Source: Pseudooceanicola aestuarii (GTDB lineage Bacteria > Pseudomonadota > Alphaproteobacteria > Rhodobacterales > Rhodobacteraceae). From it: 64,000 nucleotides of DNA. Positions within the stretch are counted from its first letter, which is position 1. Every line of letters starts with the position of its first letter. Location of the stretch: assembly GCF_010614805.1 (NCBI RefSeq), contig NZ_JAAFZC010000001.1, forward strand, positions 2,148,001 to 2,212,000, written 5' to 3'. Made by a program: the position numbers and the translations under genes. The notes under the pieces were generated by a model, which had not been told where the DNA came from, ran no database searches, and worked only from the letters and a program-made list of their open reading frames with translations. Of this stretch, positions 1 to 8,538 are shown piece after piece.

Positions 1-440
1 AACCCGGCCAGTCCCAGCATCGTCAGCCCGCCCAGCAGTCCGGCCGCGACCAGCCCGGCGGGGAAGCCCGCCAATCCGGCTGGGGTCAGGGGATCGGTGC
101 TGAAGGTCAGGTCAGGACGGACCCGGGCCAGATCTTCCGCCAGGGCGACGGCCAGGGCGATGAACCGGGTCAGGTTCTCCGAAGGGGGGCACAGGCTGGC
201 GCGCACTGCCACTTGCAACCGCAGAACGCGCGCCCCGGTGCGAATCTCCATCCGCAGCACGCGCCGCCCGCCCCGACGGCGCTGTGACAGCGACAGGCCG
301 GTGACGTCGGCCAGCCGCAGCCGCGTGGAGGAAGGGCCGCGCAGGCTTGTGCCGTCCAGCACCCAGCGTTCCTGCCGCCGCCGCCGGGCAGGGCGGAAGT
401 GGAAGGTCCGGCGAATGTCGTGCACGTGTTTCGGGGTCAT
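1..440 (-). CDS. hypothetical membrane-associated protein, truncated by the window edge
   Basis: An ATG at 440 opens a frame that stays open to the window start, giving 146 residues without a stop; the 3' end lies outside. The N-terminal 80 residues are very Arg-rich (about 18-26 and 54-60). From about residue 119 a Gly/Ala/Leu stretch looks like the start of a membrane helix. A single Cys lies near residue 84. I do not recognise the family. It lies on the same strand as purD, about 145 bp downstream of the purD stop. The missing C-terminus prevents any functional call. Confidence 0.5.
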   Translation of the reverse strand, partial: MTPKHVHDIRRTFHFRPARRRRQERWVLDGTSLRGPSSTRLRLADVTGLSLSQRRRGGRRVLRMEIRTGARVLRLQVAVRASLCPPSENLTRFIALAVALAEDLARVRPDLTFSTDPLTPAGLAGFPAGLVAAGLLGGLTMLGLAG

Positions 441-585
441 GCCGTAGCATGACGCAGGGTCGGCCGCGGGAGCAAGCTCTTTCGCGCCGAACTGACGCTG
501 TGTCGCGCCTCCTTGTCCCGGATGGGGGACAATGCGTGGCGCGCGCGGCCAGATCCAGGGCGATCTCACGAAATCGGGGCGGGGA

Positions 586-1851
586 TCATCCCAATACACG
601 CCAGCCGATATCGCTGCGATTGAACCCCTCGGGCCAGTCGACCGCGGCGACCATCTCGTAGGCGCGATCGCGGGCCTCCTGCAAGGTGGCGCCGCGCGCG
701 GTCAGGTTCAGCACCCGCCCGCCATTGGCCAGGATGCGGCGGTCCTCCCGCCGGGTGCCGGCATGAAAACACATGGCAAAGCTGCTTTCGGGAAGATCCG
801 GCAAGCCGCGAATCTCCGTGCCCTTCTCGTAGGCGCCGGGATAGCCGCGCGCGGCCATGACCACGGTCATCGCGTGATCCTCCGCCCAGTTGACCTGCGC
901 ATCGTCCAGGCGCCCTTCGGCGGTGGCTTGCAGCAGGTCCAGCGCCTGGGCCCCCAGCCGCAACATCAGCGGTTGGCATTCCGGGTCGCCGAACCGGCAA
1001 TTGTACTCCACAAGGCGCGCGGCGCCGTCACGGATCATCAACCCGGCATAGAGCACTCCCTGGTAGGGCGTACCGCGCCGCGCCATCTCTGCCAGGGTGG
1101 GGCGGATGATCCGGTCCATCACCTGATCCTGCAAGGTTTGGGTCAGCACCGGCGCGGGGCTATAGGCGCCCATGCCGCCGGTGTTGGGCCCTTCGTCACC
1201 GTCAAAGGCGCGCTTGTGATCCTGCGCGGTGCCCATGGGCAGGGCATTCTCCCCGTCGCACAGCACGAAGAACGACGCCTCCTCGCCCTCCATGAATTCC
1301 TCGATCACCACCTCGGCGCCGGCGGCGCCGAATTCACCACCGAACATGTCGTCTATGGCGGCCAGGGCGGTCTCCTCGTCCATGGCCACGATCACGCCCT
1401 TGCCGGCGGCCAGCCCGTCGGCCTTGACCACGATGGGCGCTCCGGTCTTGCGGATATGGGCGCGGGCGGGTTCGGCCTGGGTAAAGCGGGCCCAGCTGGC
1501 GGTGGGGGCGCCGGCGGCATCGCAGATTTCCTTGGTGAAGGCCTTGGAGGCCTCCAGCCGCGCGGCGGCTTGCGAGGGGCCGAACACGGTGAATCCGGCG
1601 GCACGCAGCGCGTCGCCGACCCCGGCGGCCAGCGGGGCCTCCGGGCCGATGATGACGAAATCCATTGCGTTTTCCTCGGCAAAGCCGGTGACGGCGGAGC
1701 CGTCCTCGATATCCAGCCGGGCGCATTCGGCGATCCGCGCAATCCCGGCATTGCCGGGCGCCACGATCAGCTTGTCGCATTTCGGGTTTTGCATGCAGGC
1801 CCAGGCGAGCGCATGTTCGCGGCCACCGCCGCCGAGGATCAGGATGTTCAT
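586..1851 (-). CDS. purD: phosphoribosylamine--glycine ligase
   Basis: GARS, second step of de novo purine synthesis: joins glycine to 5-phosphoribosylamine using ATP, in the cytoplasm. The protein is 421 residues, normal for PurD. It starts MNILILGGGGREHALAWA, the N-domain nucleotide fold; the ATP-grasp part shows VVKADGLAAGKGV, NTGGMGAYSPAP and the metal/substrate motif EYNCRFGDPECQ. I chose the ATG at 1851 because the family begins exactly there; an in-frame extension further upstream is low-complexity and unlike PurD. It is divergent from xseA across about 250 bp that includes a C-rich tract. Confidence 0.97.
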   Translation of the reverse strand: MNILILGGGGREHALAWACMQNPKCDKLIVAPGNAGIARIAECARLDIEDGSAVTGFAEENAMDFVIIGPEAPLAAGVGDALRAAGFTVFGPSQAAARLEASKAFTKEICDAAGAPTASWARFTQAEPARAHIRKTGAPIVVKADGLAAGKGVIVAMDEETALAAIDDMFGGEFGAAGAEVVIEEFMEGEEASFFVLCDGENALPMGTAQDHKRAFDGDEGPNTGGMGAYSPAPVLTQTLQDQVMDRIIRPTLAEMARRGTPYQGVLYAGLMIRDGAARLVEYNCRFGDPECQPLMLRLGAQALDLLQATAEGRLDDAQVNWAEDHAMTVVMAARGYPGAYEKGTEIRGLPDLPESSFAMCFHAGTRREDRRILANGGRVLNLTARGATLQEARDRAYEMVAAVDWPEGFNRSDIGWRVLG

Positions 1852-2006
1852 GTCGCGGGCCCTTGTCTGGTATTGAACCGTTGTCTGGTCTTGGATCGTT
1901 GCGCGCGGTTTAGCCGCGCCCGGCCCCAAGGGCAACGCTGCCGGTTCCGCGACGCCCCGGTCCTCGCCGGTGCGGAGCTTCGCGGCCGGGCCTTTCCCAC
2001 GCTGAT

Positions 2007-2047
2007 CCCCTTTCGCCCCCCCCCGCCTCCTTTCGCCCCCCGCCCCC
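2007..2047 (-). promoter_or_regulatory. G-rich tract (G-quadruplex candidate) between purD and xseA
   Basis: The plus strand carries C-runs of 4, 9, 6 and 5 bases at 2007-2010, 2016-2024, 2036-2041 and 2043-2047, so the minus strand has four or more G-runs with short loops, fitting a quadruplex pattern. The segment also repeats TTTCGCCCCC twice (2011-2020, 2031-2040). It sits in the divergent interval, upstream of the xseA Shine-Dalgarno sequence and about 155 bp upstream of purD. Function is inferred only. Confidence 0.4.
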
Positions 2048-2102
2048 TTCCGACCCCCTGCCGGTCTGCTATGCTGGCGGCGCAACAAGGGGGCTGCCAG
2101 AC

Positions 2103-3770
2103 GTGGACATGTTCGAGGACGAGGCGCCGCAGAACGCGCCGGAATTTTCCGTCACCGAAATCTCCGGCGCGATCAAGCGGGTGATAGAGGGCGAGTTTTC
2201 CCATATCCGCGTGCGCGGCGAGATCGGGCGCGTCAGCCGGCCCCGGTCGGGGCATGTGTACCTGGATCTCAAGGATGACCGGTCGGTCCTGTCCGGTGTG
2301 ATCTGGAAGGGTGTCGCCTCCCGGCTGGAGACCCAGCCCGAAGAGGGGCTGGAAGTCATCGCCACCGGCCGGGTCACCACATTTGGCGGGCAGTCGAAAT
2401 ACCAGATCGTGATCGAGGATATCCGCCCCGCCGGCATGGGCGCGCTGATGGCGATGCTGGAAAAACGCAAGGCGCAATTGCAGGCCGAAGGGCTGTTCGA
2501 TGCGGCCCGCAAACGTCCGCTGCCCTTCCTGCCGGAAGTGATCGGCGTCGTAACCTCCCCCTCGGGGGCGGTGATCCGTGACATCCTGCACCGGTTGCGC
2601 GACCGCTTCCCGCGCCGGGTGCTGATCTGGCCGGTGGCGGTGCAGGGCCGCGCCTGTGCCCCGGAAGTCGCCCGCGCCATCGCCGGGTTCAACGCGCTGA
2701 CTCCGGGCGGAGCGATCCCGCGTCCCGACCTGTTGATCGTGGCGCGGGGCGGTGGCTCGATCGAGGATCTTTGGGGCTTCAACGAGGAAATCGTCGCCCG
2801 CGCGGCTGCGAATTCGGAGATTCCGCTGATCTCGGCGGTGGGGCACGAGACGGACACGACGCTGATTGATTTCGTCTCCGATCACCGGGCGCCGACACCG
2901 ACGGCGGCGGCGGAACTGGCGGTGCCGGTGCGGGCGGAACTGATGGCCTGGTCCGCCGACATGGGCGCCCGGCTGCTGCGCAGCCAGACGCGCGGTCTGC
3001 AATTGCGCGGCCAGCGGTTGCGCGATCTGGGCCGGGCGCTGCCGCGTCCGCAGGGCCTGACGGAGGGCGCCCGCCAGCGGCTGGACCTGCTGGGCGACCG
3101 GTTGCCCCGGGCGCTGACCGGTCTGGTCGCGCAGCGGCGCGGGCAGCTGTCGGAACGCAGCGGTGCGCTGCGGCCGAATGTGCTGCTGCGCCATATCCGG
3201 ACCGATCAGCGGCATCTTGCGGATTGGGCCGGGCGTCTGGATCCGGCGCTGGACCGCGCGGTGACGGTGAAGCGTGACGCCTTGGCCCGCCGCGCCGACC
3301 GGTTGAGCCTGCGCGAGCTGACCCGCAACGTGGCACGGCGCGGCACCGATCACGCCACGTTGGCCCGCCGCTTTGCCGAGGTCGCGCAGCGCGGGGTCGC
3401 GCAGCGCCGTGATCGGCTGGACGCGGCGGACCGTCTGCGCGCTTCCCTTGGGTACAAGGCAACGCTGGAGCGGGGCTATGCCGTGATTCGCGGTGCGGGC
3501 GGAGGGGAGGTCTTTACCGACCGGGACGCGGCGGCGGAGCAGCCCGCGCTGCGCATCGAATTCGCCGGCGACCGGCTGTTGAATGTCGTGCCGCAAGGCG
3601 GGGGGGAGGCGGCGCCTATGGCTGCCGCGCCGGCGGGGGCGGGGGACCCGACGCCCGCCCGGACTGCCGCGACGACATCAAGGCCCCAGCCCGCCTCGAA
3701 AACGGCCGCGAAATCCGCCCGGCAGAAACCGCCGCGGGGTGAAGACCCTGACCAGGGGTCGCTGTTCTGA
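2103..3770 (+). CDS. xseA: exodeoxyribonuclease VII large subunit
   Basis: Catalytic subunit of exonuclease VII, which cuts single-stranded DNA from both ends into oligonucleotides together with XseB. The 555-residue protein has an N-terminal OB-fold (about residues 15-105, with IRVRGEIGRVSRPRSGH), the catalytic region with EVIGVVTSPSGAVIRDI and LLIVARGGGSIEDLW, an Arg/Leu-rich helical region and the late LERGYAVIRG motif. The Ala/Pro/Lys tail after about residue 500 makes it somewhat long for the family. GTG at 2103 is preferred over ATG at 2109 because AAGGGGG at 2087-2093 lies 9 nt before the GTG. No xseB is seen here. Confidence 0.96.
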   Translation: MDMFEDEAPQNAPEFSVTEISGAIKRVIEGEFSHIRVRGEIGRVSRPRSGHVYLDLKDDRSVLSGVIWKGVASRLETQPEEGLEVIATGRVTTFGGQSKYQIVIEDIRPAGMGALMAMLEKRKAQLQAEGLFDAARKRPLPFLPEVIGVVTSPSGAVIRDILHRLRDRFPRRVLIWPVAVQGRACAPEVARAIAGFNALTPGGAIPRPDLLIVARGGGSIEDLWGFNEEIVARAAANSEIPLISAVGHETDTTLIDFVSDHRAPTPTAAAELAVPVRAELMAWSADMGARLLRSQTRGLQLRGQRLRDLGRALPRPQGLTEGARQRLDLLGDRLPRALTGLVAQRRGQLSERSGALRPNVLLRHIRTDQRHLADWAGRLDPALDRAVTVKRDALARRADRLSLRELTRNVARRGTDHATLARRFAEVAQRGVAQRRDRLDAADRLRASLGYKATLERGYAVIRGAGGGEVFTDRDAAAEQPALRIEFAGDRLLNVVPQGGGEAAPMAAAPAGAGDPTPARTAATTSRPQPASKTAAKSARQKPPRGEDPDQGSLF

Positions 3771-3816
3771 ACCAGGTGCCGGAAGGGCCGCCATTCACGG
3801 CGCGACAGCCCGGCCC

Positions 3817-4251
3817 TCAGACCCCGACTTCGGGCCCGTGGCAAAGCATCGGCGCCTGGCTGCTGCGGACCTCGTACAATTCCGTTGTCGGACCGGCGGA
3901 ATTCTCGAACCGGGCGGTCATGCCCTGCGCGCCCAGGAAAAAACTCCAGCATTGCGGCGCGCCCATGTCATCGTAGACAAAGCAGATGTTCCCGGCCTCT
4001 TCGTACCAGCGCCCGTCCTTGCAATCCCCGTCGAGGAAGGACCAGCGGACGCGGCGGTCAGGCAGGTATTCCTCCACCCCGTAGGCTTCGCCGCCGGCGC
4101 CGTAATGAAAGGTCTTGCCCTGCGTGTAGGCGTCGAATGCGGCGGCGTCCATCCGGTCCTGCGCCACGACGGGCAGGGCTGAAAGGGCAAGTGCGCCCAG
4201 CAAGGCCCGGCAGGCCAATCCGAAACGGGTGGGAGGCAGGTGATCTCGCAT
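3817..4251 (-). CDS. small exported hypothetical protein
   Basis: 144 residues with a clear signal peptide (basic start, hydrophobic LGALALSALPVVAQ, likely cut after the Ala near residue 30), so the mature domain is probably periplasmic. The mature part has four Cys in the contexts DGDCKDGRW, NICFVY, PQCWSF and MLCHG, suggesting two disulfides, and is rich in aromatic residues. I do not recognise a named family. It converges on xseA (46-bp gap) and follows the alkB-like gene on the same strand with a 37-bp gap, so it may be co-transcribed with it. Confidence 0.75.
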   Translation of the reverse strand: MRDHLPPTRFGLACRALLGALALSALPVVAQDRMDAAAFDAYTQGKTFHYGAGGEAYGVEEYLPDRRVRWSFLDGDCKDGRWYEEAGNICFVYDDMGAPQCWSFFLGAQGMTARFENSAGPTTELYEVRSSQAPMLCHGPEVGV

Positions 4252-4288
4252 GGTCGGATCCTGACAGGTTCAGGGGCGGGCGGGAACC

Positions 4289-5422
4289 TCAAATACCGGC
4301 GCCGCGCAGGGGCGGCAGCGCCTCGCCCGAATCCTGGTCCTGCGGGGCCTCGCGGTCCGCGGCACGCAGGGCGGCGGTGCCGGGGCGGGCGCCGGTCAGG
4401 CCACGTTGCTGCCATTGGGCGACGCGCGGATCCATCACCCGGCGCCACCAGCCGGGAAACAGGGCGACGGTGGCCATCACCGGCAGGCTGCGCGGCAGCA
4501 TCGGCATGTCGCGACGATCCAGTTGCAGGGCGGGATAGACCCGGCCGGGATGCATGTGGTGATCGGAATGGCGCGGTGCGTTCAGCATCATTGCGCTGGT
4601 CCAGCGGTGCGGCGCGTTCCAGCTGTGTTCCGGCCCCACGGGCAGCAGGCGGCCTTCGGCGGTCTGGTCACGCTCCAGCCCGTAATGCTGTACGTAATCG
4701 GACAGCAGGATCTGCACCTGGGCAAAGAAACAGATCGCCACATAGGCCGCGACGCCGGTCCAGCCACCAAAACCGTAGGCCAGCAGCAACAGCCCCGCCG
4801 CGCCCAGCACGTAGCCGCCGTAGGGATGCGCGTGCCAGCTGCGGCCGCCGCGTTTCAGGTCGAAACGTTCGATCCGGGCCCCCTCGATGAAGGAGCCGAT
4901 CCAGGCGCGGCGCAGGTAACGCCAGAACCCTTCGCCCAGCATCGCGGTGTTGGGATCGTAGCGGGAGGCGACGTAGACATGGTGGATCTTGGGATGGGAG
5001 GAGGCATGATGCCCGAACAGCATGGAGGTGTAGACCATACGCCCCAGCTGCCGCGATTGCTGCCCCGGACGGTGGATCAGCTCATGCGCGTTGGGATGGG
5101 AGACCTGACCGAAATAGATGCCATAGGCCAGTGCCACAGGCACGATGTCCCAGCCGGCGACGCCACCCGGTCCGCCGACCAACCGCATCGCGATCACGAT
5201 CAGGAACAGGTGCAGCACCCCCAGGGCGACAGACAGGCCCGCGCCGCTGACATGGGCCGCGCCGGGGTCGTCGTTGGACCAGTTGCGCGGCAGGATCTGG
5301 TCCAGCAGCGCGGTAAAGAGGGTCAGGTAGCCCAGCGTGGCCCAACCGACCCAGCCGCCCATGGCGGTGGCGGTGATCAGCAGGGGGACGGGGATCAGGG
5401 TGGCCAAAAGAAACGCCGGCAT
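4289..5422 (-). CDS. alkB: AlkB-type membrane diiron hydroxylase (alkane 1-monooxygenase-like)
   Basis: Integral membrane non-heme diiron hydroxylase expected to oxidise the terminal carbon of alkanes or related chains, using rubredoxin electrons. It is 377 residues with several hydrophobic segments (about 1-40, 60-80, 90-107, 203-238). The histidine boxes are HELIH (113-117), HHASSHPKIHH (138-148) and HSDHH (285-289); the extra AlkB motif reads DYVQHYG (242-248) rather than the usual NYxEHYG. I chose ATG 5422 (MPAFLLATL) over upstream ATGs because it gives the family's length and the preceding extension is not conserved-looking. No rubredoxin or alkane regulator is adjacent, so the substrate is uncertain. 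Confidence 0.85.
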   Translation of the reverse strand: MPAFLLATLIPVPLLITATAMGGWVGWATLGYLTLFTALLDQILPRNWSNDDPGAAHVSGAGLSVALGVLHLFLIVIAMRLVGGPGGVAGWDIVPVALAYGIYFGQVSHPNAHELIHRPGQQSRQLGRMVYTSMLFGHHASSHPKIHHVYVASRYDPNTAMLGEGFWRYLRRAWIGSFIEGARIERFDLKRGGRSWHAHPYGGYVLGAAGLLLLAYGFGGWTGVAAYVAICFFAQVQILLSDYVQHYGLERDQTAEGRLLPVGPEHSWNAPHRWTSAMMLNAPRHSDHHMHPGRVYPALQLDRRDMPMLPRSLPVMATVALFPGWWRRVMDPRVAQWQQRGLTGARPGTAALRAADREAPQDQDSGEALPPLRGAGI

Positions 5423-5706
5423 GGGGGCCTCGAACACTCGGGAATGGGTCGCGGGCAGGGATCGCATGCAATTCGGGTCGCAATGGGGCATGACCTCGGA
5501 CAGAATGCGGCAGCCGCTGCGCTGCGGCGGGCCGCGCTGTGCGCGGATGCGGCGGGCCGGGGCGGCGCACGGCAGCCGGGACCGGCGATGGACCGGGATC
5601 GGGGACGAGGCGGGGCGTGGGTCAGCGGGCGCGGGGCCGGCGCGGCGCCCTTCCATCTTGGCCGCAGGCGTATTACGTCAGGTGCAGATGTAAGGATGCG
5701 CTGACC

Positions 5707-6969
5707 ATGGCCTTTTTCACGAAACTCAAGGATCGCCTGTTCAAATCCTCCTCCCGGTTGGAGGAAGGGCTGGACGCCATCGTGGAGGACGGTGGAACCG
5801 CCGAGGACGACACCCGCCCCGGCGCGCCCGGGACGGCGCCGGTCCCGACACCCGATCTGCCCCCTGATCAGCCCCCGCATGAGCCCGAACCGGACCTGCC
5901 GCAGCCTGCGGAACCCGACCCGGCGCCGGTGCCTCCTGCGCGTCCGGTGCCCGACCTGCCCCAACCGGAGCTGCCCGCCCCGGGCCCGTCCGAAGTGCCC
6001 GCCCCGCTGCCCGACCGCATCCCCGCGCCGCAACCGGATCCCGCACCTGCGCCGGCGTCGAAACCGGCCGCGCCGCAATCCGGCGGGCTGGTCTCCCGCC
6101 TGTTCAAGCGGGGCGGTGCGCCCGTGGTCCGGCGGGAGCTGGACGACGACATGCTGGAACAGCTGGAGGATCTGCTGATCTCAGCCGACATGGGGGCCGA
6201 AACCGCCCTGCGGGTCACGGCCAACATGGCGGAGGGCCGTCTGGGTCAACGCCTGTCCACCGCCGAGATCAAATCCTTGCTGGCGCAGGAAGTCGCCCGG
6301 ATCATGGAACCTGTCGCCCGGCCGCTGCCGATCTATCCGAAGAAACCGCAGGTCGTTCTGGTCGTCGGCGTCAACGGATCGGGCAAGACGACCACGATCG
6401 GCAAGCTGGCGTCGCAGTTCCGCGCGGCGGGCAAGTCGGTGATCATCGCCGCCGGCGATACGTTCCGCGCCGCCGCCGTCGAACAGTTGGAAGTCTGGGG
6501 CCAGCGCGCCGGGGTGCCGGTGCTGAAAGCCGATCACGGCACCGATCCCGCCTCCCTCGCCTATGACGCGATGACCAAGGCCGAGGAGGACAGCGCCGAT
6601 CTGTTGCTGATCGACACGGCCGGGCGGCTTCAGAACCGCGCCGACCTGATGGAGGAGCTGTCAAAGATCGTCCGCGTCATCCGCAAGAAGGACGCGACCG
6701 CGCCGCACAACACCCTGCTGGTGCTGGACGCGACGACAGGCCAGAACGCGCTGAGCCAGGTGGAGACGTTCCGCCGCATGTCCGATGTTTCGGGGCTGGT
6801 GATGACCAAGCTGGACGGCACCGCCAAGGGCGGTGTGCTGGTGGCGCTGGCCGACAAATTCGGCCTGCCGATCCATGCCATCGGCGTCGGAGAGCAGATC
6901 GACGACCTCGCTCCCTTCGATCCGGAGGATTTCGCGCGCGCCCTGACCGGGGCGGAGATGGACAGCTGA
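5707..6969 (+). CDS. ftsY: signal recognition particle receptor FtsY
   Basis: GTPase docking partner of the SRP at the inner membrane, needed for co-translational insertion of membrane proteins. The 420-residue protein has an amphipathic N-terminus (MAFFTKLKDRLFKSSS), a long Pro/Asp/Glu-rich linker (about 35-125), the N-domain helices, then the G domain: P-loop GVNGSGKTTT (221-230), DTFRAAA (251-257), DTAGR (303-307) and TKLDG near residue 363. The ATG at 5707 matches the FtsY start; an upstream in-frame extension is not FtsY-like. It is divergent from alkB across 284 bp in which I see no strong signal beyond AAGGA before the start. Confidence 0.97.
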   Translation: MAFFTKLKDRLFKSSSRLEEGLDAIVEDGGTAEDDTRPGAPGTAPVPTPDLPPDQPPHEPEPDLPQPAEPDPAPVPPARPVPDLPQPELPAPGPSEVPAPLPDRIPAPQPDPAPAPASKPAAPQSGGLVSRLFKRGGAPVVRRELDDDMLEQLEDLLISADMGAETALRVTANMAEGRLGQRLSTAEIKSLLAQEVARIMEPVARPLPIYPKKPQVVLVVGVNGSGKTTTIGKLASQFRAAGKSVIIAAGDTFRAAAVEQLEVWGQRAGVPVLKADHGTDPASLAYDAMTKAEEDSADLLLIDTAGRLQNRADLMEELSKIVRVIRKKDATAPHNTLLVLDATTGQNALSQVETFRRMSDVSGLVMTKLDGTAKGGVLVALADKFGLPIHAIGVGEQIDDLAPFDPEDFARALTGAEMDS

Positions 6970-7003
6970 GCCGCCCCGCCCGGTCCGGGCCTCTCCGCGC
7001 GGG

Positions 7004-7471
7004 TCATTCGGCAGTGATCCGGACCAGCCACAGCACGACCAGCGCCAGCAGCGCGGCCAGGGTCGCCAGGCCCAGGTGGCCCAGCCCGCAGGCCACGCCG
7101 ATGGCCCCCGCCAGCCACATCCCGGCGCCGGTGGTCAGCCCCTTGACATCATTTCCGGAGGTAAAGATCGTCCCGGCCGCCAGGAAGGCGACGCCGGCGG
7201 TGACTGCCTCGATCACCCGGATCGGATCCTTGCGGATCGAATCGTCATCGGCCAGCGGGTTCATCAGCAGGCCCAGCATGATCAGGGTAAACAGGCAGGC
7301 TGCGAGGGCGATCATGATATGGGTGCGCAGGCCTGCCTGCTTTCGCTGGCGCTCGCGTTCATACCCGATGACCCCGCCCAGGATGACGGCGGCCACCAGC
7401 CGCAGAATGGTCACATCCCAGCCCAATCCCGGCACAGGGGTTTCGAACTGGGCGCGAAGCATCTCGTACAT
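7004..7471 (-). CDS. MgtC/SapB-family inner membrane protein
   Basis: 155-residue hydrophobic protein of the MgtC/SapB family, linked in other bacteria to Mg2+ limitation and envelope homeostasis. Family hallmarks are LGGVIGYERERQRKQAGLRTH near residues 30-50, GVAFLAAGTIF and GLTTGAGMWLAGAIG, spread over about four membrane segments. The C-terminal soluble domain of full MgtC is absent, as in the short SapB-like members. ATG 7471 follows GGAGGAAA at good spacing; that Shine-Dalgarno lies in an exact 18-bp tandem duplication (7481-7516). It converges on ftsY with a 34-bp gap. Confidence 0.85.
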   Translation of the reverse strand: MYEMLRAQFETPVPGLGWDVTILRLVAAVILGGVIGYERERQRKQAGLRTHIMIALAACLFTLIMLGLLMNPLADDDSIRKDPIRVIEAVTAGVAFLAAGTIFTSGNDVKGLTTGAGMWLAGAIGVACGLGHLGLATLAALLALVVLWLVRITAE

Positions 7472-7480
7472 GGCGGCTTT

Positions 7481-7516
7481 CCTCCGGTTTGGGCCTGGCC
7501 TCCGGTTTGGGCCTGG
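7481..7516. repeat. perfect 18-bp tandem duplication in the leader of the MgtC-like gene
   Basis: CCTCCGGTTTGGGCCTGG occurs twice without a gap (7481-7498 and 7499-7516). On the minus strand each copy carries GGAGG, so the ribosome binding site is duplicated 18 nt apart; the inner copy is at normal distance from the ATG at 7471. Confidence 0.9.
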
Positions 7517-7608
7517 TGGAACACAAACGCCCCGGCGCGGCTGGGGTTTCACGGCAGATCGCACGGGACTGGCAACCGCAGGGGTCAACGCATGACAGGA
7601 GCGACGCC

Positions 7609-8517
7609 ATGACCGAATGGATCCTCTCCATCCAGGGGACAGAGGCCGGGCACCGCGCGGCGCTCTACCTCGCGCTGACGGCGGCGGTGCTGCATGCGCT
7701 GTTCGGCTCGTTGCAGAAGGGGCGGATCGATCCGTGGATCTCGCGCGGGGCGGTGGATTTCTGGCTGGTGGTGCTGGCGCTGCCTATCGCGCTCTTCGTC
7801 GTGCCCTGGCCGCGGGGCGGTGAATGGCTGTTGCTGGCGGGCACGCTGCCGATCCATTTCGTCTACAAGCTCGGCCAGGCCTATGCCTACACCCGGGGCG
7901 CCTTTACCGTGGTCTATCCGGTGGTGCGCGGCACCGGCCCGATCTTTACCGTGATCGGCGCGGGCCTGATCTTTCACGAGGCCTTCACCCTCATGCAATG
8001 GCTGGGCGTTGGGCTGCTGGTGTCGGGGATCTTCGGCCTTGCGCTCTACAATTGGCGCAACCTGACCGAAGGCCGCGAAACCCTGGCCGCCGCACTGATG
8101 CTGGCGGTGTTCACCGGTGCGATGGTGGCGATCTACACAACCTACGATGCCTATGCGATCCGCAACACGGTGAACCCCTTCACCTTCCTCGCGTGGTTCT
8201 TCGTCATCGCCGATCTGGATTTCCCGATCATCGCCTGGCTGCGTTGGCGCCGGATGGATCCTGCACAGCGCCCCGATCCGCGAGGGGTGATGCGGCTGGG
8301 CCTGTTCGGCGCGCTGATCGCCTTTGGCTCCTTTGGTTTCGTCATGCTGGCCACCCGCCTCGACAAGGTCGGAGAGGCCGCCGTCCTGCGCGAGACCTCG
8401 ACCGTCTTCGCGGCGCTGATCGGATGGCTGATCCTCAAGGAAACGGTCGGCCCCCGGCGCATCGCTTTGATGAGCTTGATCGCCGTGGGGGCCGTGGTAG
8501 TTGAAATGGGGGGCTGA
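7609..8517 (+). CDS. EamA/DMT-family transporter
   Basis: 302-residue polytopic membrane protein with about ten hydrophobic segments arranged as two EamA-like halves (about 15-145 and 160-300). The first half has AYAYTRGAFTVVYPVVRGTGP and the second VGEAAVLRETSTVFAALIGW followed by LKETVGPRR, the usual end of DMT exporters. Substrate cannot be told; relatives export amino acids or metabolites. ATG 7609 has AGGAG 8-12 nt upstream. It is followed 21 bp later by yciB on the same strand, a likely two-gene operon. Confidence 0.88.
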   Translation: MTEWILSIQGTEAGHRAALYLALTAAVLHALFGSLQKGRIDPWISRGAVDFWLVVLALPIALFVVPWPRGGEWLLLAGTLPIHFVYKLGQAYAYTRGAFTVVYPVVRGTGPIFTVIGAGLIFHEAFTLMQWLGVGLLVSGIFGLALYNWRNLTEGRETLAAALMLAVFTGAMVAIYTTYDAYAIRNTVNPFTFLAWFFVIADLDFPIIAWLRWRRMDPAQRPDPRGVMRLGLFGALIAFGSFGFVMLATRLDKVGEAAVLRETSTVFAALIGWLILKETVGPRRIALMSLIAVGAVVVEMGG

Positions 8518-8538
8518 CCCCCGCGAGCGAAGCAAGGA

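Noticed and set aside
513..532. TTGTCCC-N6-GGGACAA inverted repeat downstream of purD
   Set aside because: No T-run follows on either strand and it is not placed at a clear promoter, so neither terminator nor operator can be supported.
532..2184. A 550-codon plus-strand frame opposite purD
   Set aside because: purD is unequivocal on the minus strand; the opposite product is His/Gly-rich without domains.
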